Of a DNA stretch of 64,000 bases, positions 8,686 to 16,790 are shown piece by piece. Within the stretch, counting starts at the first letter, position 1, and each line of letters opens with the position of its first letter. This stretch comes from JBPYCR01 sp051846935 (GTDB lineage: Bacteria; Bacillota; Bacilli; Bacillales; Amphibacillaceae). The translations under genes and the position numbers were made by a program. The notes under the pieces were generated by a model. The model worked only from the letters and a program-made list of their open reading frames with translations, was not told where the DNA came from and searched no databases. The stretch spans positions 1 through 64,000 of the forward strand of contig NZ_JBPYCS010000014.1 in the NCBI RefSeq assembly GCF_051846935.1. Reading direction: 5' to 3'.

Positions 8686-10104
8686 TTAGATGCTTGCTTC
8701 CTGTACTTCTTCAATATCTCTTTTAGCATCTGTGAGCTTATATACAATAGGATATAAAACAATTGTTATGAATAATGCAATCAATCCAGAAGGTAGACCG
8801 AATGGAAGCGGTATAATATATTGAAATGACAAACCTAATAGTGCGCCGATTGTAAATGTTACTAAACCAGCATATCTATATTTTGGCTGTGCATTTACTT
8901 CAGCCACATTGTAGCTCCTCTTTTTGACAATAAAATAATCTGCAATAATTGGACCGGCTAAAGGTAGAAATGCTGCACCTAAAATTGTGATGAAGTCGGC
9001 AAAAAACATTTCGTAAAATGCCATAGAGCCAAGGATTGTACCTAGGATTCCAGTGAAAAGTACGATGTTCTTTCGTTTTACTGGCTTCTTATAAGAAGCT
9101 AGTACTGGACCTGCATATAAGGAATTGCAATATAGCTCTGCATTATTCGTTGTCCAAAGAGAGGCTGTCCAAGCGACGACACCAATAAGTGCAAGTAACA
9201 ATCCTTTTTCAAGCATCCATTCTACATAGTTGAACTGTCCAACAGATACTGCACCAATGTAGCCGACAATATTTAATAGTGGATTCGTTAAGACGAAACA
9301 AGCTACAGCACCGGCAAACACGCCCTTTACTGTTTTATTGAAACGGAAGAAATCGACACCCATAACGACTCCTGCAATCCAACTACCTGTTACTACTGTA
9401 ATTGCATTTCCTAAGCCTAAGCCACCGAGCTTATTAGCTTCAGCTAAAAATGGTGCAATCCCTCCTCCTTCATTTAGCATTCCAACACCAACAATTATAG
9501 CAATTATTAATATTACTGGTGCTACAGGTGTTGCTACACCTTCAATAGCTTTAATGCCAAAATAAGCTGTGAGCGTAAATATTAGTCCGAAAACAAAACA
9601 GGATAGAAAGTTTTCTAATGTAATAGGCGGTATGTTTTCATAGCCTAATATAGCTGGATTGAATACAGTTATTCCTGTTGGGTTACCTATAAAAGACCCC
9701 CAAATTTGTCCTACCATACCCGTAATACTTGCAAACCAGCCTAGTGTAAGCAACGCCATAATTATTAATGGTAAGTTTGTTCCTATTTCTCCGTATGAAT
9801 ATCTTGAAATTAAGGCTAAATTTAATCCGGTTTTCTGTGCAACGACACCGAGTAAAAAAGTTAATACAAGGAGAGAACCCATACCAATAATGATTGCCCA
9901 TAACGCCGTTATCGGGGGTATTCCTGGTTGACCTCCAAAGCCAGCAAGGACTCCACCTACAAACAATCCTGTTACAACATAACCAAAACCTACCCAAACC
10001 ATTACTTGTTTCCAAGTAGACCTTCTTTCCGTCATTGGTACAGATGAGAGCATTCTTTCTCCATCTTCAAGAAAGGGTTCAGTATCTTGAATCTTATTCG
10101 TCAT
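8686..10104 (-). CDS. NCS1-family nucleobase/cation symporter (cytosine permease-like)
   Basis: A 472-residue membrane protein with about 12 hydrophobic segments, of the purine-cytosine permease (CodB/Fcy) family. The N-terminal cytoplasmic stretch ends in PMTERRSTWKQ, followed by the first membrane segment. An internal GVDFFRFNKT and a C-terminal PLAGPIIADYF motif are typical of NCS1 carriers. Members take up cytosine, hydantoins, allantoin or thiamine precursors with Na+ or H+. AGGAGG precedes the start. It lies 24 bp downstream of the GntR regulator and 44 bp before the creatininase-family gene, so the three genes probably form one transcript. The substrate is not deducible. Confidence 0.9.
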   Translation of the reverse strand: MTNKIQDTEPFLEDGERMLSSVPMTERRSTWKQVMVWVGFGYVVTGLFVGGVLAGFGGQPGIPPITALWAIIIGMGSLLVLTFLLGVVAQKTGLNLALISRYSYGEIGTNLPLIIMALLTLGWFASITGMVGQIWGSFIGNPTGITVFNPAILGYENIPPITLENFLSCFVFGLIFTLTAYFGIKAIEGVATPVAPVILIIAIIVGVGMLNEGGGIAPFLAEANKLGGLGLGNAITVVTGSWIAGVVMGVDFFRFNKTVKGVFAGAVACFVLTNPLLNIVGYIGAVSVGQFNYVEWMLEKGLLLALIGVVAWTASLWTTNNAELYCNSLYAGPVLASYKKPVKRKNIVLFTGILGTILGSMAFYEMFFADFITILGAAFLPLAGPIIADYFIVKKRSYNVAEVNAQPKYRYAGLVTFTIGALLGLSFQYIIPLPFGLPSGLIALFITIVLYPIVYKLTDAKRDIEEVQEASI

Positions 10105-10128
10105 TTTTTTCCTCCTCTAAATATTATA

Positions 10129-10770
10129 TTAGTGTTTGTTAAATACACGAGACCGTGTATCCTCAATATGAGATATCATCAATTCTTTTGCTTTCTTTGT
10201 ATCCCTCCTTTTAATAAAGTGAATTAGCTCTAAGTGCTCATTTTTCATTGATTCTGGGTCTCCTAACTTTAAATCAATGTATAGAATTCGCTGCATTCTC
10301 TCTAAGGTGTCATTTACTAAATCAGTTAAATATTGATTGTTAGCGATTTTAGTTAAACTTAAATGAAAAGCTAAGTTTGTTTTCATAAAAGCAACTTCAC
10401 TATTTGCATCACTAGAGTTAAAGGGAGTATTTGCAAGTACCTCCAGTTTTTCTATATCCTTCCATGTGGCCTTTTCAGTAACAATTTCAATTACCCCTCC
10501 TTCCAATAAAGACCTAATTGTAAACAGATCATCAAGCTTTTTAAAATCCAATTGACTTACCATATACCCTTTAAAAGGGATAATGTCCAACAACCCTCTT
10601 TGAACTAATCGGTTAAAAGCATCTCGAACAGGTGTATTACTTATCCTGTATTTATCAGCAATTTCTCCAACTGTTATTAGTTCCCCTGGTTTCAACTCTC
10701 CATAGATAATCAATTGTTTGAAATCCTCAGTTACCTTGTCGGAAAGAGATACTTTTTCTTTTTTGGTCAA
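10129..10770 (-). CDS. GntR family transcriptional regulator (FadR/FCD type)
   Basis: About 213 residues. There is an N-terminal winged helix (residues about 10-75, with ITVGEIADKYRISNTPVRDAFNRL matching the GntR recognition helix). It is followed by an all-helical FCD effector domain with conserved acidic and histidine residues (RSLLEGGVIE, FHLSLTKIANN, EHLELIHFIKRRD). The TTG at 10770 is preferred to GTG 10779 because AAAGGTG is then correctly spaced. It is the first gene of the permease/creatininase operon and probably autoregulates through the perfect palindrome at 10801-10814. The inducer is presumably the compound or product handled by that operon. Confidence 0.9.
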   Translation of the reverse strand: MTKKEKVSLSDKVTEDFKQLIIYGELKPGELITVGEIADKYRISNTPVRDAFNRLVQRGLLDIIPFKGYMVSQLDFKKLDDLFTIRSLLEGGVIEIVTEKATWKDIEKLEVLANTPFNSSDANSEVAFMKTNLAFHLSLTKIANNQYLTDLVNDTLERMQRILYIDLKLGDPESMKNEHLELIHFIKRRDTKKAKELMISHIEDTRSRVFNKH

Positions 10771-10800
10771 TAAAATCACCTTTTTTGATTCTAAAGTATT

Positions 10801-10814
10801 AGCGATATATCGCT
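10801..10814. promoter_or_regulatory. candidate GntR operator (perfect palindrome)
   Basis: AGCGATATATCGCT is a perfect 14-bp inverted repeat about 30 bp upstream of the gntR-type start. Its size and position fit autoregulation by an FCD-type GntR regulator. It could equally influence the divergent dehydrogenase operon, whose start is about 340 bp away. Confidence 0.5.
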
Positions 10815-11030
10815 GATGTATTTGTTGATATTATAGACGCACAAAATAGAATAGTCAATATTATAAGATTATTTATTTTATTTAAATTAATCGTCTTTCC
10901 CAAATGTACCGTTAAGTGTAGTCGTGTGAAGAATACATTTTGTTTATCTATTTATCAATAAGTGTATGAATTTAACTACGCAAAAAAATCAAACTATTGA
11001 AATTATTCATTCTATTTAGTATGATTGTAC

Positions 11031-11049
11031 TATAATGCAAGCGCTTTCA
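11031..11049 (+). promoter_or_regulatory. -10 box overlapped by a CcpA cre site
   Basis: A perfect TATAAT (11031-11036) shares its last T with TGCAAGCGCTTTCA (11036-11049). That sequence matches the catabolite-responsive element consensus TGNAANCGNWNNCA and is itself nearly palindromic. No good -35 box lies 16-18 bp upstream, suggesting an activator-dependent promoter. CcpA bound here would block initiation of the E1/E2 dehydrogenase operon during growth on preferred sugars. The rest of 10815-11030 is AT-rich without other recognisable elements. Confidence 0.75.
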
Positions 11050-11071
11050 AGTTACTTGCCAAAAGGAGAGG

Positions 11072-11155
11072 ATGAAAAAAGTACATAAGCATAGGATTAT
11101 TTTGTCGTGTCAATTCCGATGTACTCTGTATAACGAAAAGGAGGAAGGTAAATGA
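11072..11155 (+). CDS. candidate 27-residue leader ORF, coupled to E1 alpha
   Basis: An ATG at 11072 follows AAAAGGAGAGG with good spacing. It opens 27 codons beginning Met-Lys-Lys-Val-His-Lys-His-Arg and ending in TGA at 11153-11155. That stop overlaps the ATG of the E1 alpha gene by the classical ATGA arrangement, and the E1 alpha ribosome binding site lies inside this ORF. The peptide is basic, with two cysteines and no recognisable homology. It may only provide translational coupling, or it could be a small peptide. No known attenuation peptide pattern (runs of one amino acid) is seen. Confidence 0.4.
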   Translation: MKKVHKHRIILSCQFRCTLYNEKEEGK

Positions 11156-12144
11156 ATATTCCGCAAGAGAAGTTATTATGGATGTACGAAATGATGGTTC
11201 AAATTAGGCATTATGAGGAAACGATGGAAAGTGTTTATATGGAAGGAAAAACACCAGCGTTTAACATTGGTGCCGGTACGGTTCCAGGAGAAATGCACTT
11301 ATCGAATGGACAAGAGCCTGCTGCTGTAGGTATTTGTGCACATTTAACAGATGAAGATACGGTAGCTTCTCCGCACCGACCGCATCACCATGCAATTGCC
11401 AAAGGCGTAGACTTAAAAAAGATGACCGCCGAAATGTTCGGGAAAGAAACCGGACTAGGAAAGGGAAAAGGTGGACATATGCACTTATTTGATCCTGCAG
11501 TGAAATTTGCATGTAGTGGCATCGTTGGAGCAGGAATTCCTCAAGCGGTCGGAGCTGCGCTTGCTGCGAAAAAGAGAGGGACTGACGCGGTTGCAGTAGC
11601 ATTCATCGGTGAAGGTGCAGCAAATGCTGGTTCTTTCCACGAATCTTTAAACTTGGCTGCTTTATGGAAATTACCGGTTATTGTCGTCGTAGAAGATAAT
11701 CAGTACGGTATTTCTGTACCAAAAGAAGTAGCAACGTCGATAGAGTCCAACCATTTGCGTGCATCTGCCTATGGAATTGTCGGGGAACGAGTTGACGATA
11801 ATGATCCGATTGAAATGTACAAAGCATCTGAGCGTGCGGTAGAACGGGCAAGGAAAGGGGAAGGTCCAACGATTATAGAAATAGAAACGTATCGTTTTCT
11901 AGGGCATTTCCAAGGAGATCCAGAACTTTATCGGGGAGAGGGCGAGGTGCCAGCGTTACGGGAAAAAGATCCAATTAATCGGTTAAAAGCAACAATTCTA
12001 TCGGAAGGTTTAGCGGACGAGGCTGAATTAGAAGAACGGGAACATCGTGTGAAAGCGCTAGTTGATGAAGCGTATCAATTTGCTAGAGAAAGTGACTACC
12101 CAAAACCTGAAGCAGCACTGGAAGATCTTTTTGTAACGCCTTAA
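11152..12144 (+). CDS. 2-oxo acid/acetoin dehydrogenase E1 alpha subunit (TPP-dependent)
   Basis: A 330-residue thiamine diphosphate-dependent E1 alpha subunit of the PdhA/AcoA type. The TPP-Mg motif is visible as GEGAAN at 153-158 continuing to EDNQYG about 30 residues later. RPHHHAIAKG (about 76-85) carries the histidines near the active-site loop. This subunit decarboxylates the oxo acid, or cleaves acetoin, with the E1 beta subunit encoded next. AGGAGG precedes the ATG, which overlaps a short leader ORF. The length and gene order (E1 alpha, E1 beta, E2, then a terminator) resemble acoABC. The absence of BCKDH-like extensions argues against a branched-chain enzyme, but the substrate is not certain. 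Confidence 0.9.
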   Translation: MNIPQEKLLWMYEMMVQIRHYEETMESVYMEGKTPAFNIGAGTVPGEMHLSNGQEPAAVGICAHLTDEDTVASPHRPHHHAIAKGVDLKKMTAEMFGKETGLGKGKGGHMHLFDPAVKFACSGIVGAGIPQAVGAALAAKKRGTDAVAVAFIGEGAANAGSFHESLNLAALWKLPVIVVVEDNQYGISVPKEVATSIESNHLRASAYGIVGERVDDNDPIEMYKASERAVERARKGEGPTIIEIETYRFLGHFQGDPELYRGEGEVPALREKDPINRLKATILSEGLADEAELEEREHRVKALVDEAYQFARESDYPKPEAALEDLFVTP

Positions 12145-12168
12145 TAAAAGATAAGGGAGGATCTCACA

Positions 12169-13194
12169 ATGGAAACGGCAAAAAAACAACGATTATTAAC
12201 CGGAAATAAAGCAATGGCTGAGGCGATTGCACTAGAAATGGAAAAGAATGAGGATGTATTTGTTTTAGGGGAAGATGTTGGAAAGTATGGTGGTATCTTT
12301 GGGTCAACGGAAGGGTTGCTTGATAAATTTGGTGCCGATCGGATTATGGATACGCCAATTTCAGAAACAGCCTTTATAGGAGCTGCAATAGGAGCGGCTG
12401 CTGAAGGAATGCGCCCCATTGCAGAATTAATGTTCGTTGATTTTTATGGTGTTTGTATGGATCAGATTTACAATCACATGGCAAAAATTCCTTATATGTC
12501 GGGCGGAAATGTAAAAATGCCAATGGTACTTATGACTGCAGTTGGCGGTGAATATAACGACGCGGCCCAGCACTCGCAAACGCTCTATGCAACATTTGCC
12601 CATCTTCCTGGAATGAAGGTCGTGGCTCCGACTACGCCATACGATTTAAAAGGGATGATGGCATCTGCCATCCAAGACGATGATCCTGTCGTTTTTATGT
12701 TTCACAAAACGCTTCAAGGATTAGGGTGGATGGATCAATTGGATGCATCTGTCGGACATGTTCCGGAAGAATCGTATACAGTGCCATTAGGAAAGGCAAA
12801 TGTTGCACGTGAAGGTGCGGATATTACAATTGTAGGTATTCAAATGATGACTGTATACGCACTTGAAGCGGCGGAAAGGTTAGCACAAGAAGGAATAAAT
12901 GTTGAAGTGATCGACTTGCGCTCGCTCGTACCGCTAGACAGAAATACAATTATCGATTCGGTTCGAAAAACGCATCGGTTGCTCGTTGTCGATGAAGATT
13001 ACTTATCGTATGGAATGACAGCTGAAATTAGTGCAATTGTGGCAGAGGAAGCATTATACGACTTGGATGCTCCGATACGGAGATTAGCGATACCGGACGT
13101 ACCAATTCCGTATAGCAGGCCGTTGGAGCAGTATGTCGTACCTAGTGCAGATAAAATCTATGAAACTGTTAAAGAAATGCTGGAAGAAGATTAA
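12169..13194 (+). CDS. 2-oxo acid/acetoin dehydrogenase E1 beta subunit
   Basis: A 341-residue transketolase-like E1 beta subunit (AcoB/PdhB type). The N-terminal pyrimidine-binding domain has the cofactor-activating glutamate in VFVLGEDVGKYGG (about 25-37). The C-terminal transketolase domain contains GADITIVGIQMM and EVIDLRSLVPLD. It forms the alpha2-beta2 decarboxylase with the upstream subunit. The start has AAGGGAGGATC just upstream and the gene follows 24 bp after E1 alpha; E2 follows 21 bp downstream. The full length is present with no frame damage. Confidence 0.92.
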   Translation: METAKKQRLLTGNKAMAEAIALEMEKNEDVFVLGEDVGKYGGIFGSTEGLLDKFGADRIMDTPISETAFIGAAIGAAAEGMRPIAELMFVDFYGVCMDQIYNHMAKIPYMSGGNVKMPMVLMTAVGGEYNDAAQHSQTLYATFAHLPGMKVVAPTTPYDLKGMMASAIQDDDPVVFMFHKTLQGLGWMDQLDASVGHVPEESYTVPLGKANVAREGADITIVGIQMMTVYALEAAERLAQEGINVEVIDLRSLVPLDRNTIIDSVRKTHRLLVVDEDYLSYGMTAEISAIVAEEALYDLDAPIRRLAIPDVPIPYSRPLEQYVVPSADKIYETVKEMLEED

Positions 13195-13215
13195 CGTTCA
13201 AGGAGTGCAAAATAT

Positions 13216-14334
13216 ATGGCAGATATTATACTACCACGATTGGATGATGACTATGAAGAAAGCGCGGTCATATTTTGGCATAAGCAGGAAGGAGATGCCG
13301 TCCAAAAAGGGGATGCCTTGGTTGAAGTTCAAACCGAGAAAGCCGTTCAAGAGTTGGAGGCGGATACGGACGGCGTATTAGAAAAAATAGTCGTGAGAAG
13401 GGGTGAAGTTGCAACGGTTGGAGATGTTTTAGGTATTATTTCGGAAGTAGGAGCGGACACTTCGAATGCAGATGTTGTTTCTGAAACATCTGCATCACCT
13501 GTGGCAGCTACGGCAGAAGCAGAACGAACAGAACGATCCTTCGTTAGAGTTTCTCCTCGTCTCCGGAGGCTCGCAAAGGAGTTAAATGTCGATTTAACAA
13601 AAACAAATGGCACAGGTAACGGAGGTAAAATTACGGAAAAAGATATTCGTATAGCAGCAGAAGAAGGCGGGTCAACGGCTGGTGAAAAATTGGCTGGTAT
13701 TCGACGAACAATAGCAACACGGATGAAGGCTAGCTTGGACAATACTGCGCAAATAACCGAAACTGCGTATGCCGATGTTACAAAGCTTGCGACATTTCGA
13801 GAAAATTACAAGGGAAAGATGAGCTGGAACAGTTGGGTTCTATATGCTACTGTACAGGCGTTAAAAGATCATTCTTACATGAACGGAACGTATGAAAATG
13901 CTATATGGAAGCCAAGTGAAGAAATTCATTTAGGAATTGCAGCTGACTCCGAGCAGGGGTTATATGTCCCTGTCGTGAAAAATGCGAATGACTATACACT
14001 CGCAGATCTCGATCGTGAAGTGAAAGAGCGAGTACAAGCTGTTCATACGAAAAAGATAGATGCCGAAAATCTATCTGGGAGTACATTCACCGTAACAAAT
14101 TTAGGAGGGTATGGGGTTCACTTCTTTACACCAATTATTAACCCGCCTGAAGTCGCAATATTGGGCGTAGGTAAAATTGAACCGCATCTCGTTTTAGAGG
14201 ATGGATCGGTCATTGAAAGAATGCGGCTTCCGTTAAGCTTGACATTTGATCATCAAATTATTGATGGAGCTCCAGCTGCACGATTTTTGCAAACAGTAAT
14301 GATGTATTTGGAAATGCCGGAAAAGATGGTATAA
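13216..14334 (+). CDS. dihydrolipoamide acyltransferase E2 component
   Basis: 372 residues in the usual E2 order. An N-terminal lipoyl domain carries the lipoylated Lys42 in VQTEKAV. A short flexible linker is followed by a peripheral-subunit-binding domain at about 108-145 (RVSPRLRRLAKEL). The catalytic acyltransferase domain ends with the HxxxDG active-site motif in DHQIIDG (about 346-352). It takes the acyl group from the E1 pair to CoA. A single lipoyl domain and compact length are like AcoC/PdhC of firmicutes. No E3 (dihydrolipoamide dehydrogenase) gene follows: the operon ends in a terminator, so E3 must be supplied from elsewhere. Confidence 0.92.
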   Translation: MADIILPRLDDDYEESAVIFWHKQEGDAVQKGDALVEVQTEKAVQELEADTDGVLEKIVVRRGEVATVGDVLGIISEVGADTSNADVVSETSASPVAATAEAERTERSFVRVSPRLRRLAKELNVDLTKTNGTGNGGKITEKDIRIAAEEGGSTAGEKLAGIRRTIATRMKASLDNTAQITETAYADVTKLATFRENYKGKMSWNSWVLYATVQALKDHSYMNGTYENAIWKPSEEIHLGIAADSEQGLYVPVVKNANDYTLADLDREVKERVQAVHTKKIDAENLSGSTFTVTNLGGYGVHFFTPIINPPEVAILGVGKIEPHLVLEDGSVIERMRLPLSLTFDHQIIDGAPAARFLQTVMMYLEMPEKMV

Positions 14335-14347
14335 ATCTGATTGAATG

Positions 14348-14378
14348 CTCCCTGCTTGCTTAGCGCAGGGAGTTTTTT
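14348..14378 (+). terminator. terminator of the dehydrogenase operon; group II intron target
   Basis: The stem CTCCCTGC (14348-14355) with GCAGGGAG (14365-14372) and a run of six T ends the E1/E2 operon. The group II intron starts immediately after the T run. Insertion downstream of terminator stem-loops is the known preference of group IIC introns. Confidence 0.9.
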
Positions 14379-15022
14379 GTGCGGCGGGCAGCCGTACCTT
14401 GCGCAGGTTTACCTGCGCTAAATAAGTTGTTAAAGGTTGGAGTACGTTACTTTTGTAAACACGACCCCTGAATCCTGGAAGACTTATTTTCTAGAAGGTG
14501 AAAATCCTTCCACTAGAGTACTGATACAACTGGTGAAGACTAATCTAGGGCATTATCGTGAGGTGATGTCTGAAGGAGATGCGGACAATCGAGAGACCCG
14601 TAGTCGGGATGCAGACCCAAATGCAGTAAGTGTGAAGCACGGCGGCTGGATAAGTTGACGACCACGCGAAAAAGATGGGAAGTCCAGAATGAGTTAGGTT
14701 TCTGCTCAATGAATCAGTCGAATAGAAACAATTTATCTAGTGTTGGTGCTGGGTATGTATCCAAAGAAGGTACGGTGACCCCGCGAGGTCTTTACTCTAA
14801 CCGAAAGGATATTTATTTATAAGGGTAATCCGAAATAATAAATATGAGTAAAGAAGTCAGACGTTCTCATAGTACGGAAGTAATGCATTGACCAAAACAA
14901 TACATGAACGGAAGGGGAACGACCTTGTGGCTTCATATCTGTAAAGATGTGTAATGAAAACAGCTACGATACTTCGGTATAAACGAACTGAATGTACACA
15001 GTGAAAGGTGTGAAATATACAA

Positions 15023-16451
15023 ATGAATCAAGCGTTAAAATTCAAGTGGCATAGTATTTACGGACAAATTTTATTTGATAGGAAACTTAAAACAGCTTGG
15101 GAAGATGTAGAAAGAAATAATGGCTCGGGAGGAATCGATGGCGAAACAATTGATAGTTATCACTATAACTTAAAAGAGAATCTTGAGTTACTCTTACAGA
15201 AGTTGAGAAGGAAAGAATACAAAGCTACACCTGTAAGAAGACACTACATTCCTAAGAAAAACGGTGATAAACGTCCTTTAGGTATACCAACTATAGAAGA
15301 TCGAATCGTTCAACAAGCATTAGTCAATGTGTTAGAACCAAAATTCGAAAATGGAATTTTCCATAAATGGTCCTGTGGATACAGACCGAATCGGGGAGCT
15401 AAGCGTGTCATGCAAATAATCATGGCGAACATTGAACAGGGATATAACTATATCTTTGATGCGGATATTAAAGGGTTCTTTGATAATATTCCACATAAGA
15501 AGTTGATAAGAATATTAAACAAATATATCGCTGATGGAACTGTACTCGACATGATTTGGTCATGGTTAAAGGCTGGCTACATGGAAGAAGGAAAATATCA
15601 CAGAGTAGATTCCGGTACACCGCAAGGTGGAGTCATTTCACCACTACTGGCTAATGTTTATCTTAACGAACTTGATTGGATATTAGCTGAACATAACATT
15701 CGGTTTGTGAGGTACGCAGACGATTTTCTATTATTTGCAAAGACAGAAGAAGATGTCAAGAAGGCGGCTAAAATCACTATAGAAAAGTTAACTGAATTAG
15801 GGCTAGAGATTGCATCTGAAAAGACAAAATTTGTTGATTTTAATGATGATGATTTTGATTTTCTAGGTTTCACATTCGAACATTGGAGGGAACGCAAGAA
15901 AGACGGAAAGCCGTACTACATTGCGAAACCCAAAATTGAAACGTGGAAAGATTTCAGGCAGAAAATCAAAGCCAAAACTAAGAAAACTTTCACTTATAGT
16001 AAAAAAAAAGTGGATAAACATGGTTAACCCAATCATACGTGGGAAGGTCAATTACTTCCTAACTATTCATGAAGCGATTAAAGAAAATGAAAATTATGGA
16101 TTCAAAAGTCAATGTTTCTTTAAGGCCTTTGGAAATGAACTGTTAGCGATTGACGGATACATCCGCAGGAGATTAAGGGTAGCCATGATACATCAACATC
16201 CTAATCAACGAAAGGGATGGCTAATGACCACAAAATGGAATAATGAATATTTTGCGGGAATTGGACTTATCCCATCATATTGGTATTACTACCATAAAAT
16301 CTATGGCTTTAGTTTAATTAGCTACATCCAACGAATGAAAGAAAAACAACGTGTCAAACATGCCCGAAGAATCCAAAGGGCAAAAGAAAAAGGTAAGGAG
16401 TATTACACTCCCGACCGTGTTCGTAAAATGTATTACGCACAAAGAATTTGA
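15023..16451 (+). pseudogene. ltrA: group II intron reverse transcriptase/maturase, frameshifted in an A9 run
   Basis: The first frame (15023-16027, from ATG after AAAGGTG) covers RT domains 0-7. It shows GIDGETIDSY, the TPQGGVISPLLANVYL motif and the catalytic YADD at about residues 231-234. The thumb and maturase part (GKVNYF..., ending at 16451) continues in the next frame. The switch falls at the nine A of 16001-16009; with eight A, the frames join as ...YSKKKWINMVNP..., which matches group II RT sequence. The result is a truncated RT plus an out-of-frame maturase domain. It may be a true disabling mutation, a sequencing error in the homopolymer, or a site rescued by transcriptional slippage. 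Confidence 0.85.
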
Positions 16452-16479
16452 ACACTGATTACTATTGTAACACATTGGT

Positions 16480-16551
16480 AAGCCGTATGCCTTAATAGGG
16501 CACGTACGGTTTGATGAGGGGGTAGCCTTGAAAAAGGTTACCCTACTCTAT
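16480..16551 (+). ncRNA. group II intron domains V and VI
   Basis: Domain V (about 16480-16513) folds as AAGCCGTATGCC with GGGCACGTACGGTTT and carries the AGC catalytic triad. Domain VI follows as GGGTAGCCTT pairing with AAGGTTACCC through a GAAA loop. It is extended by GAG/CTC with one unpaired A at 16545, the expected branch point 6-7 bases from the 3' end. Confidence 0.75.
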
Positions 16552-16599
16552 AGTTTTATTTGTAAAATAGAAGTATTTGAAACACTTTTTTAAGTAATT

Positions 16600-16629
16600 T
16601 TGACTAATGTTTCAGATTTATTATATAAT
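16600..16629 (+). promoter_or_regulatory. predicted sigma-A promoter for the PucR-type gene
   Basis: TTGACT (16600-16605) and TATAAT (16624-16629) are spaced by 18 bases, about 160 bp before the regulator start. The remaining 5' leader is AT-rich with no obvious secondary structure. Confidence 0.65.
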
Positions 16630-16790
16630 TCAATAAAAAACTATTTTAATAGATTTATTTATATGTTGAATGAATTTTATTGTTTTATGTTTAGCCATGA
16701 TTCCAAATTCCAAAAAAGATGTACCTCGAATAATGGTAGTTGCTCATCAAGTGATAAAGTTGGGGGTCTAAGTAAGGGAGCGTTCTATAG

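Larger units (their letters stand above)
14379..16551 (+). mobile_element. group II intron (IIC-like) with interrupted RT ORF
   Basis: A retroelement of about 2.17 kb. The probable 5' end is GTGCG at 14379, matching the GUGYG boundary and abutting the T run of a terminator. A 640-base non-coding domain I-IV region follows, then the reverse transcriptase ORF, then domains V and VI. The 3' end is placed at about 16551 (AT) from the domain VI branch-point bulge. The protein lacks a C-terminal HNH endonuclease region, as expected for the IIC class. The boundaries are estimated from consensus signals and could be off by several bases. The flank AGTTTTATTTG after 16551 is interpreted as the 3' exon. 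Mobility is doubtful because the RT frame is broken. Confidence 0.85.

Noticed and set aside
11045..11067. Minus-strand TTGGCAA-N5-TTGAA resembling a -24/-12 promoter
   Set aside because: It points away from the dehydrogenase operon and lacks the invariant GC of the -12 element.
13347..13742. 131-residue minus-strand frame, Ser/Thr/Pro-rich
   Set aside because: Antisense to the E2 linker region; no start signals.
14437..14658. 73-residue plus-strand frame inside the intron 5' region
   Set aside because: It lies in the structured RNA domains I-III of the group II intron, has no ribosome binding site and no protein-like composition.
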